A stretch of DNA of 6,846 nucleotides, taken from contig CAMAJC010000106.1 of the NCBI GenBank assembly GCA_945835425.1, positions 1 to 6,846 of the forward strand, written 5' to 3'. This document shows positions 1 through 4,609 of this stretch, in pieces. Each line of letters starts with the position of its first letter. Within the stretch, counting starts at the first letter, position 1. Position numbers and translations under genes: made by a program. Under the pieces are notes generated by a model, which made no database searches, was not told the DNA's origin, and saw nothing but the letters and a program-made list of their open reading frames with translations. This DNA comes from an uncultured Clostridia bacterium. GTDB lineage: Bacteria; Bacillota; Clostridia; Oscillospirales; Ruminococcaceae.

Positions 1-1
1 A

Positions 2-1051
2 TACCGCCGGATCGGCGACGGCATCGATGAGGAGCAGCTGCGCAACTCGCCGCGGCCGATGCGGGCGAAGGTGCTGGTTGTCAGGCTCATCACCATCGCC
101 ATCCCGATTTCCATCGGCTCCATCGTCATGAACGTCGCTCAGGCGGTCGACACCGTCACCATCGTCAACTGCCTGCAGTTCGCCTTTGACCATTTCCCTG
201 AAAAGATGCAGACGATCTTTCAGGGCATCATCTCGCCGGAGGTGCTGGCCGCCGGGACCGCCGCGAACTTTATCTACGGCTCCTACAGCGGCTATGCCCT
301 GTCGATCTTCAATCTGGTGCCGTCCTTCTGCAATATCTTCGGCAAGAGCGCTCTGCCCAACGTTTCCGCCTGCTGGTCGGCAGGGGACAGGGAAGGGACC
401 CGGATCAACATCGAGTCGGTTATCCGGATGACCAGCCTCATTGCAATCCCGGCAAGCTTCGGCATCTTCTTTATGGCCAAACCGATCCTTTCCCTGCTCT
501 ATCCGTCCAAGGTCGCGGAAGTCGCCATCGCCTCCCGGGTGCTTTCCTGGCAGGGGATTTCGCTGATTTTCCTTGGTCTTACGGTGCCGCTGTTCGCGGT
601 GCTGCAGGGTCTGGGTCACGCCGGAAAGCCGCCGAAATATATGCTGGTGGGCATGATCGTCAAATTCCTCGTAAACCTCGTGACCATCTGCATCCCTTCG
701 ATCAACGTAAACGGTGCTGCCCTCGGCACCGGAAGCTGCTATCTGATCATTCTGTTCCTCTCCCTGCGCGGTCTGCGGCAGGTGACAGGGCTGAAAATCT
801 CCTTCTGGGCGCTGACCTGGAAGCAGCTGATCTGCGGGTTTACCTGCGGGCTGAGCGCCTGGGGAGCCTATAAGCTGCTGACGATGGTCTCGTCTTCCCA
901 CCTGATGACCCTGATTTCTATTGGGGTTGCGGGTGTCGTTTATGTGGTTATGCTGCTCTTAACGCGGGCTTTGTCGCGGGATGACGTAGAAATGCTGCCG
1001 AAGGGAGAAAAATTTGCAAAACTACTTGCAAAATACAAACTTATCGGTTAA
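2..1051 (+). CDS. SpoVB/MurJ-like polysaccharide flippase, C-terminal part (5' end outside window)
   Basis: This is a partial gene. The frame is open from the left edge (about 19 residues precede the first internal ATG at 59), so that ATG is not the start; about 349 C-terminal residues are visible, against a usual 500-550. The product is a multi-spanning inner-membrane protein of the MATE/MOP flippase superfamily (COG2244, SpoVB/YabM/MurJ group), expected to move lipid-linked cell-wall or cortex precursors across the membrane. Visible support: an 'SPRPM' junction, then long hydrophobic segments (IAIPISIGSIVM, LIAIPASFGIFFMAKPIL, ISLIFLGLTVPLFAVLQGLG, MLVGMIVKFLVNLV, a C-terminal pair), and family-typical phrases such as ALSIFNLVPSF and SALPNVSACW. 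Synteny (upstream of mazG and rqcP) matches B. subtilis yabM. It could be called SpoVB or YabM; the paralogues cannot be separated from this fragment. The family assignment is secure. Confidence 0.88.
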   Translation, partial: YRRIGDGIDEEQLRNSPRPMRAKVLVVRLITIAIPISIGSIVMNVAQAVDTVTIVNCLQFAFDHFPEKMQTIFQGIISPEVLAAGTAANFIYGSYSGYALSIFNLVPSFCNIFGKSALPNVSACWSAGDREGTRINIESVIRMTSLIAIPASFGIFFMAKPILSLLYPSKVAEVAIASRVLSWQGISLIFLGLTVPLFAVLQGLGHAGKPPKYMLVGMIVKFLVNLVTICIPSINVNGAALGTGSCYLIILFLSLRGLRQVTGLKISFWALTWKQLICGFTCGLSAWGAYKLLTMVSSSHLMTLISIGVAGVVYVVMLLLTRALSRDDVEMLPKGEKFAKLLAKYKLIG

Positions 1052-1054
1052 AAT
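1026..1054 (+). promoter_or_regulatory. Candidate sigma-A promoter for mazG (-hup), overlapping the spoVB stop
   Basis: TTGCAA (1026-1031) and TAAAAT (1049-1054) are separated by 17 bp, the ideal sigma-A spacing, and the -10 box includes the spoVB stop codon. The expected transcript start is near 1061, giving mazG a leader of about 60 nt. A second TTGCAA copy lies at 1014-1019. The region is locally AT-rich against GC-rich surroundings. This is a consensus match only. Confidence 0.5.
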
Positions 1055-1121
1055 AGAAACGTGCGCAAAATGAGCGCCGAAGCCGGTTTTACGCGGGTTT
1101 GGCGCAGTGAGGAGACTGACC

Positions 1122-1865
1122 ATGTACGACTTTCCGAAAAAAGAGACGTATACGCTGGATGACCTGAGAAGGCTCGTCCGGATACTGCGTGCGGAGGACG
1201 GCTGCCCGTGGGATCGTGAACAGACCCACGAGAGTATCCGCCGGGACTTTATCGAGGAAACGTACGAGGCAGTCGAGGCGATCGACCGGGAAGATCCGGT
1301 GCTTTTGCGGGAAGAGCTGGGCGACGTTTTGTTTCAGGTGCTGTTTCATGCACAGATCGAGGAGGAAAACGGCCGCTTTACCCTGGACGAGGTGATTACC
1401 GACGTCACCCGCAAGATGGTTATCCGTCATCCGCATGTCTTTTCGGACCTGTCGGTCAGCGGTTCGGGACAGGTGCTGGATAACTGGGAAAAGATCAAAA
1501 ACGAGGTCAAAGGGACCGAGAACAAGACCGAAACGCTGCGGCTTGTTCCGGAGACGTTCCCGGCGCTGATGCGGGCCGATAAGCTGCTGAAAAGGGCGGA
1601 TAAGGCCGGCGCACCGGCAACGCAGTGTGCGGCGGACAGCCTGCAGACGGCTTTTACCCGCTGGCAGGATGCCCGGGACGGGGACGCAGACGAGGCCGGA
1701 AAGGCGCTCGGAGCGCTTCTGATGGCGGTCGTCGGCTCGGCCAGAGAAAAGGGACTGGACGCGGAAATGGAGCTTCTGTCGGCCTGCAAAGGGCTGATTG
1801 GCCGGTTCGACCAGGCGGAGAAAGAGTCGGATAAAACCGGAAAGCCCATTGCGGAGACCTATTGA
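1122..1865 (+). CDS. mazG: MazG family nucleoside triphosphate pyrophosphohydrolase (stand-alone form)
   Basis: MazG hydrolyses (d)NTPs to NMP and pyrophosphate, a housekeeping or stress role in nucleotide-pool control. I chose ATG 1122 (247 aa) because GAGGAG at 1109-1114 sits 7 nt upstream; the in-frame GTG at 1107 would overlap that site. The N-terminal domain carries the canonical motifs: GCPWD (27-31), EETYE (45-49), EELGD (64-68) and RHPHVF (102-107). The linker LDNWEKIKNEVKG is also typical. The C-terminal half keeps the family frame (FPALMRADKLLKRA, then KGLIGRF), but where ELGDLLFA is expected it reads ALGALLMA (195-202), and no second EExxE is visible, so this domain looks catalytically degenerate. 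B. subtilis YabN has an extra N-terminal tetrapyrrole-methylase-like domain that is absent here. No terminator separates it from hup. Confidence 0.93.
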   Translation: MYDFPKKETYTLDDLRRLVRILRAEDGCPWDREQTHESIRRDFIEETYEAVEAIDREDPVLLREELGDVLFQVLFHAQIEEENGRFTLDEVITDVTRKMVIRHPHVFSDLSVSGSGQVLDNWEKIKNEVKGTENKTETLRLVPETFPALMRADKLLKRADKAGAPATQCAADSLQTAFTRWQDARDGDADEAGKALGALLMAVVGSAREKGLDAEMELLSACKGLIGRFDQAEKESDKTGKPIAETY

Positions 1866-1923
1866 CCTGCGCGCAGGTGGGATTGCCCACAACAATTTCA
1901 ATGATCCGCGGGATACCCCGGAT
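1865..1923 (+). promoter_or_regulatory. Hairpin-rich leader between mazG and hup
   Basis: Three inverted repeats lie close together: a perfect 14-bp palindrome ACCTGCGCGCAGGT (1865-1878) starting on the last base of the mazG stop; GTGGG/CCCAC with a 4-nt loop (1877-1890); and ATCCGCGG/CCCCGGAT with one mismatch (1904-1923). None is followed by a T-run, so none is a standard terminator. They may be RNA structures that shape mazG-hup mRNA processing or hup translation, or an operator. I see no convincing promoter for hup here; TATAAC at 1928-1933 lies too close to the ribosome binding site to be a useful -10 box. Confidence 0.35.
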
Positions 1924-1949
1924 TGAATATAACTTGGAGGAACATAAAA

Positions 1950-2225
1950 ATGACGAAAACCGAACTGATTAATGAAGTTGCGAATAAAACCGAACTGACC
2001 AAGAAAGACAGCGAAAAGGCTGTTGCAGCTGTGATCGAGAGCATCACCGACGCACTGATCGCCGGCGATAAGGTTCAGCTGGTCGGCTTCGGCACCTTTG
2101 AGGTCCGTGACCGCGCTGCAAGAGAAGGCAAGAACCCTGCTACCGGCGAGGCTATTTCCATCCCCGCTACCAAGGTTCCCGCTTTCAAGGCTGGTAAAGC
2201 TCTGAAGGAAGCAGTTGCCAAATAA
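1950..2225 (+). CDS. hup: HU family DNA-binding protein
   Basis: HU is a small, basic, dimeric nucleoid protein that bends DNA with little sequence preference. The start is ATG 1950 (91 aa): TGGAGG at 1935-1940 is 9 nt upstream, and the family N-terminus MTKTELINEVA begins there; an upstream in-frame start at 1923 would add nine atypical residues. The alpha-helical dimerisation body spans about 1-45. GFGTFEVRDR (47-55) leads into the beta-ribbon DNA-binding arm, with ARE, KNPATGE (61-67; the tip proline P63 intercalates in characterised HU) and IPATKVPAFKAGKALK (71-86). The length is normal. Its codons look more biased than its neighbours' (many GCT/GTT/AAG), consistent with high expression. 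Placement between mazG and the yabO gene is common in Clostridia to my knowledge, unlike Bacillus. A strong terminator follows. Confidence 0.97.
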   Translation: MTKTELINEVANKTELTKKDSEKAVAAVIESITDALIAGDKVQLVGFGTFEVRDRAAREGKNPATGEAISIPATKVPAFKAGKALKEAVAK

Positions 2226-2242
2226 TTTGGAACGCTTTAGAC

Positions 2243-2274
2243 AGGCTGACGCGGTTTTCGCGTCAGCCTTTTTT
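2243..2274 (+). terminator. Intrinsic terminator after hup
   Basis: A perfect 11-bp stem (AGGCTGACGCG at 2243-2253 with CGCGTCAGCCT at 2259-2269) has a 5-nt GTTTT loop and a six-T run (2269-2274). It lies 17 nt after the hup stop. A strong factor-independent terminator is expected here, ending a mazG-hup transcript. Confidence 0.93.
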
Positions 2275-2299
2275 AGTTCGACGCGGGGACATATTTTGG

Positions 2300-2379
2300 C
2301 AGGCGACCGCGAGGGATCGCCCCTACCATATCAATCACGCTTTTTGAGAAGATGTAGGGGCGACCCCCCAGGTCGCCCG
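2300..2379. repeat. Palindromic intergenic element with imperfect inverted arms (REP/MITE-like)
   Basis: The left arm (2300-2326) and right arm (2354-2379) are imperfect inverted copies about 27 and 26 nt long around a 27-nt centre. They share two exact blocks, the 10-mer TCGCCCCTAC and the 7-mer GGCGACC; the segment between the blocks is 8 nt in one arm and 7 in the other. Each arm is itself an inverted repeat (GGCGACC ... GG(A)TCGCC), so the element can form two small hairpins or one long stem. No ORF inside is credible, and the open frame crossing it (2215-2436) is spurious. Similar GTAGGGGCGACC-type repeats recur in intergenic regions of gut Clostridia as I remember them; the copy number here cannot be seen. 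It may be a non-autonomous mobile element or REP-like sequence. Confidence 0.65.
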
Positions 2380-2422
2380 ATAACATTCAACCTTATATCA
2401 ATTTACAGAAAGGAAGATAACC

Positions 2423-2665
2423 ATGAGACTGGATAAATATCTGAAAGTCAGCCGTATCATCAAGCGCCGCACCATCGCCAACGAAGCCTGCGATGCCGGA
2501 CGGATTCTGGTCGGCGGCAAGCCTGCCCGCGCCTCTTACGAGGTCAAGGAGGGCGATATTCTGGAGATCACCGTCGGCAAGCCGATGAAGGTCCGCGTCC
2601 TCTCGGTATCGGAATACGCGACCAAAGAAAACGCTTCGGGGCTTTATGAGATTCTGCCGGAATAA
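2423..2665 (+). CDS. rqcP: S4-domain RNA-binding protein RqcP (YabO)
   Basis: This 80-residue protein is essentially one S4 RNA-binding domain (MRLDKYLKVSRIIKRRTIANEACDAGRILVGG, then KEGDILEI). In B. subtilis, RqcP binds stalled 50S subunits next to helix 69 and the peptidyl-tRNA and supports RqcH-driven C-terminal alanine tailing in ribosome-associated quality control. Arg2 and Arg16, which I recall as important in RqcP, are both present. AAAGGAAG (2409-2416) precedes ATG 2423 at 6 nt. It is distinguished from heat-shock Hsp15 by its short length, the lack of a long basic C-tail and its location in the mazG-yabP cluster. Terminators lie on both sides (after hup and after this gene), so it appears to be its own transcription unit, although no clear promoter is seen in 2380-2422. 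Confidence 0.92.
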   Translation: MRLDKYLKVSRIIKRRTIANEACDAGRILVGGKPARASYEVKEGDILEITVGKPMKVRVLSVSEYATKENASGLYEILPE

Positions 2666-2673
2666 ACGGGATT

Positions 2674-2702
2674 AGGACCAGCCGCAAAAGGCTGGCCTTT
2701 TT
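2674..2702 (+). terminator. Intrinsic terminator after rqcP
   Basis: The core stem is CCAGCC (2678-2683) with GGCTGG (2690-2695) around a GCAAAA loop. It is extended past one mismatch (A2677/C2696) by G2676-C2697 and weak pairs, and followed by TTTTT (2698-2702). It separates the housekeeping rqcP transcript from the sporulation genes yabPQ. Confidence 0.85.
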
Positions 2703-2717
2703 CTATCTCTAACGCCT

Positions 2718-2747
2718 GTCATAAACCCGCCCTTTCCCGCATAAACT
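2718..2747 (+). promoter_or_regulatory. Candidate sigma-E (mother-cell) promoter for yabPQ
   Basis: GTCATAAA (2718-2725) and CATAAACT (2740-2747) are spaced by 14 bp. They resemble the sigma-E consensus, which is roughly GTCATATT, 13-15 bp, CATACAAT. The expected start of transcription is near 2754, just upstream of the yabP ribosome binding site. B. subtilis yabP is a sigma-E regulon gene, and the site lies directly after a terminator, where a new promoter is needed. This is a consensus match plus context. Confidence 0.65.
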
Positions 2748-2776
2748 TAGCTATGCCAACGAAAGGATGTGCGGGG

Positions 2777-3073
2777 ATGGACAAAAAGCAAGCGGAAGCC
2801 GGGAAGCAGAGGATGCCGCATCAGCTGATTTTGGATGAACGGAAGCGGCTGGCGGTCAGCGGTATCGAGCAGGTGGACTGTTTCGACGAAAACCAGGTGG
2901 TGCTCTATACGGTCATGGGACGGCTGGAGATTCGCGGTGAAAACCTTCATATCCTCGACCTTTCCACCGAGGGCGGCGATTTTACCCTGGAAGGAAAGGT
3001 GTCTGCCCTCTATTACACCGACGAAGAGCCGGGCGGCGGACTGTTTTCCTTCTTTCGCAGGAGCGGGAAATGA
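2777..3073 (+). CDS. yabP: Sporulation protein YabP
   Basis: YabP is a small beta-rich sporulation protein; its family is required for or contributes to spore envelope formation in B. subtilis, and its biochemical role is not established. At 98 aa it matches the family length of about 100. Visible family features: HQLILDERKRLAVSGIEQVDCFDENQVVLYTVMGRLEIRG in outline (residues 15-54), then LHILDLSTEGGDFTLEGKVSALYY (57-80), which gives the alternating strand pattern, and a short basic tail (FFRRSGK). I prefer ATG 2777 because AAAGGA at 2762-2767 is well spaced; the in-frame ATG at 2753 (106 aa) has no ribosome binding site and would fall at the predicted transcript start. The stop overlaps the yabQ start by ATGA, so the two are translationally coupled. 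Confidence 0.93.
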   Translation: MDKKQAEAGKQRMPHQLILDERKRLAVSGIEQVDCFDENQVVLYTVMGRLEIRGENLHILDLSTEGGDFTLEGKVSALYYTDEEPGGGLFSFFRRSGK

Positions 3074-3492
3074 TCGCGGGCGAGGCGCTGCTTTTTCTCA
3101 GTTCCTGCCTGCTGGGCGGCAGTTTCGGGGTCTTGTATGACGGCTTTCGGGTGCTGCGGCTGTTCATCCCGACAGGGGAAAAGCTTGCGTTTATCGAAGA
3201 CGGGCTCTTTTTCCTGCTCATCACCGCTATGAACTTCCTCTTCTTCCTTTCCCGCACCTACGGCAAACTCCGGGTCTTTCTGCTGGTCGGGGAACTGCTC
3301 GGATTTTTGATTTATTATCTGACGGTGGGCCGGGCAGTGTTTTTCCTGATGCTGCATCTTTCCAGAGGGATTAAACGGGCCTTTCACGGCACTATACATA
3401 TATGCGCAAAAATCATTAGTATAGTTGCCCGAAAATTCAGGAATAAAACTGTAGATACCGACGAAAATATCGGGAATCAACCGGATTCATAA
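3070..3492 (+). CDS. yabQ: Spore cortex biosynthesis membrane protein YabQ
   Basis: YabQ is a membrane protein of the forespore outer membrane needed for cortex formation in B. subtilis. At 140 aa it is shorter than the Bacillus protein (about 210), mainly lacking the C-terminal extension, which is common in Clostridia. Hydrophobic segments lie at about 4-22, 43-61 and 69-97 (the last possibly two helices). The family signature GVLYDGFRVLR (20-30) follows the first helix, and a basic amphipathic stretch (98-125) precedes a polar tail. Translation is coupled to yabP by a 4-nt overlap, so both should be made under the same sigma-E-like promoter. The last 100 nt of the gene are noticeably more AT-rich than the rest and merge into the divIC promoter. 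Confidence 0.9.
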   Translation: MIAGEALLFLSSCLLGGSFGVLYDGFRVLRLFIPTGEKLAFIEDGLFFLLITAMNFLFFLSRTYGKLRVFLLVGELLGFLIYYLTVGRAVFFLMLHLSRGIKRAFHGTIHICAKIISIVARKFRNKTVDTDENIGNQPDS

Positions 3493-3500
3493 AAATTTGC

Positions 3501-3529
3501 TTGCAACCGGGAAAGGGTCTGTGTATAAT
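3501..3529 (+). promoter_or_regulatory. Strong sigma-A promoter for divIC
   Basis: TTGCAA (3501-3506), a 17-bp spacer and the perfect TATAAT (3524-3529) predict a transcript start near 3536. It sits just after the yabQ stop (3492), letting divIC be transcribed in growing cells independently of the sporulation genes upstream. It is the best match to a vegetative promoter in the window. Confidence 0.85.
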
Positions 3530-3568
3530 AGAATTAAATATTACTGATAGTGGGGGATTGCTATTTTG

Positions 3569-3859
3569 ATGAAGGGCAAAAAAAGTAAGGTCAATCGGTT
3601 GTTCGGCATCGCTATTTTTGCTTTGGTAGTCTATCTTGCAATTTCGTCTATGGTGCTTCAGGTCGATATTACATCCTACCAGAACAAGCTTGACAGTTTG
3701 GAGCAGCAATGTGCTGAACAGGAAATCGAAAACGCGCAGCTCGACGCCCGCATTGAAGAGGGCGCGGACTATGACTATGTGATTCGCACCGCCAGGGAAA
3801 AACTCGGGCTCATCTTTCCGGAAGAACAGGTATTTTACAATGCCTCCGGCAATCAGTAA
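3569..3859 (+). CDS. divIC: Septum formation initiator DivIC/FtsB-like protein
   Basis: This is a bitopic divisome protein that pairs with FtsL and FtsQ/DivIB at mid-cell to control septal peptidoglycan synthesis. From ATG 3569 it has 96 residues: a basic cytoplasmic tip (MKGKKSKVNR), one membrane helix (about 11-29), an extracellular coiled coil (about 33-63, heptads with LDSLEQQ and IENAQLDARIEE), then the family signature YVIRTAREKLGLIFPEE (70-86). The purine-rich GGGGGA at 3552-3557 serves as ribosome binding site. A TTG at 3566 lies immediately before the ATG and has better spacing, so the start could be either codon, a one-residue difference. It is somewhat short against B. subtilis DivIC (125 aa) but normal for FtsB/DivIC overall. 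It is probably cotranscribed with the S1-domain gene downstream. Confidence 0.92.
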   Translation: MKGKKSKVNRLFGIAIFALVVYLAISSMVLQVDITSYQNKLDSLEQQCAEQEIENAQLDARIEEGADYDYVIRTAREKLGLIFPEEQVFYNASGNQ

Positions 3860-3888
3860 AAAATTTAAGGGAGGCAGCTAAGTAACTT

Positions 3889-4425
3889 ATGCAGCTGGAA
3901 ATTGGAAAGATCGTCGAAGGCAAGGTCACAGGTATCACCAAATTTGGGGCGTTCGTGGATCTTGGGGAAGGGAAGACCGGCATGGTCCATATCTCCGAGG
4001 TTGCGCCGACCTATGTAAAAGAGATCACCGACTTTCTGACACAGGGTCAGACGGTCAAGGTAAAAATACTAAACATTGCTGATGACGGAAAGATCAGTCT
4101 TTCGGTCAAGCAGGCGATGGATACGCCTCCCCAGAACAAGCAGGGGCAGCGTCCGTTCCGTCCCCGCACTGAGGGGAAACCTGGCGGTCCGCGCCGGGAT
4201 AACCGTGATAACCGGGACAATAACCGTTCTGAGGGCGGAGAGAAGGTTTACAGCGCTCCCAGGGACTGGAACCGCACCCCCAAGGAATCCGGCAGCAAGG
4301 ACTTTGAGGATATGCTGTCCAAATTTATGGCGCGCAGCGACGAGAAAATCTCCGACCTCAAGCGCAACACCGACGGCAAGCGGGGCAGCTTCGGCGGCCG
4401 TCGCGGCGGCAGACAGCAGGGCTGA
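3889..4425 (+). CDS. yabR: S1-domain RNA-binding protein (YabR-like)
   Basis: Residues 1-76 form one S1 OB-fold domain (IGKIVEGKVTGITKFGAFVDLGEGKTGMVHISEVA, then GQTVKVKILNIADDGKISLSVK). Such proteins bind RNA or ribosomes; no specific target is established for YabR. The middle (77-136) is low-complexity and charged with an Asp-Asn-Arg repeat (RRDNRDNRDNNR, 102-113). A conserved-looking helix DFEDMLSKFMARSDEKISDLKR (138-159) follows, and the protein ends in an arginine/glycine-rich RGG-type tail (164-178), itself likely to bind RNA. The upstream in-frame stop at 3883 fixes ATG 3889 as the first possible start. The strong site AAGGGAGG (3867-3874) is 14 nt away, unusually far. It is the last member of the divIC unit and is followed by a terminator. 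Confidence 0.9.
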   Translation: MQLEIGKIVEGKVTGITKFGAFVDLGEGKTGMVHISEVAPTYVKEITDFLTQGQTVKVKILNIADDGKISLSVKQAMDTPPQNKQGQRPFRPRTEGKPGGPRRDNRDNRDNNRSEGGEKVYSAPRDWNRTPKESGSKDFEDMLSKFMARSDEKISDLKRNTDGKRGSFGGRRGGRQQG

Positions 4426-4448
4426 TAAAAGCCTGTATACATTGGAGC

Positions 4449-4481
4449 AAACGGCTGGCAGATTTTCTGTCCGCCGTTTTT
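4449..4481 (+). terminator. Intrinsic terminator after yabR
   Basis: The stem ACGGC (4451-4455) with GCCGT (4473-4477), extended outward by two A-T pairs, continues after one mismatch as GGCAGA/TCTGTC (one G-U pair) around a short T-rich loop. It ends in TTTTT (4477-4481). It closes the divIC-yabR transcript. Confidence 0.82.
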
Positions 4482-4493
4482 GTCTGATAAGGG

Positions 4494-4510
4494 TATCTGT
4501 CAGACAGATA
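4494..4510. promoter_or_regulatory. Perfect 17-bp palindrome, candidate operator of the alpha-galactosidase gene
   Basis: TATCTGTC-A-GACAGATA is an exact inverted repeat with a single central base, 8+1+8. The adjacent sequence at 4483-4490 (TCTGATAA) resembles a diverged half-site, and the phrase GATAAGG occurs on both sides (4486-4492 and 4507-4513). It has no T-run, so it is not a terminator. It lies 99 bp upstream of the galactosidase start, in the only long gap of that transcription unit, which suits binding by a dimeric regulator. No regulator gene is in the window, and no convincing -35/-10 pair was found between 4511 and 4600. Confidence 0.45.
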
Positions 4511-4609
4511 AGGAAACTCTGGAAAAGCCGCATGAATACGTCTCTGAAAAGGCAGGGAGCCGAATAATGCAGAGCCTACATTATTATTACTTGAAAGGGA
4601 GTAAAACGT

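Noticed and set aside
1089..1901. 270-residue minus-strand open frame opposite mazG
   Set aside because: It is antisense to a gene with full MazG motifs and shows no family features of its own.
1928..1933. TATAAC as -10 box for hup
   Set aside because: A transcript from it would start inside or after the hup ribosome binding site, so it could not support normal initiation.
2300..2379. CRISPR-like repeat
   Set aside because: There are only two arms and they are inverted, not direct, with no regular spacers or cas genes.
2215..2436. 73-residue plus-strand frame spanning the hup stop to the rqcP start
   Set aside because: It runs through an intrinsic terminator and the palindromic repeat, has no ribosome binding site and no recognisable sequence.
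2753..2776. Upstream in-frame ATG for yabP
   Set aside because: It has no Shine-Dalgarno sequence and coincides with the predicted transcript start. ATG 2777 is well supported.
3390..3412. AT-rich stretch with CATATATG near the yabQ end as a sporulation (sigma-K-like) promoter
   Set aside because: There is no matching -35 element at proper spacing, it lies within coding sequence, and a much better promoter is present just downstream.
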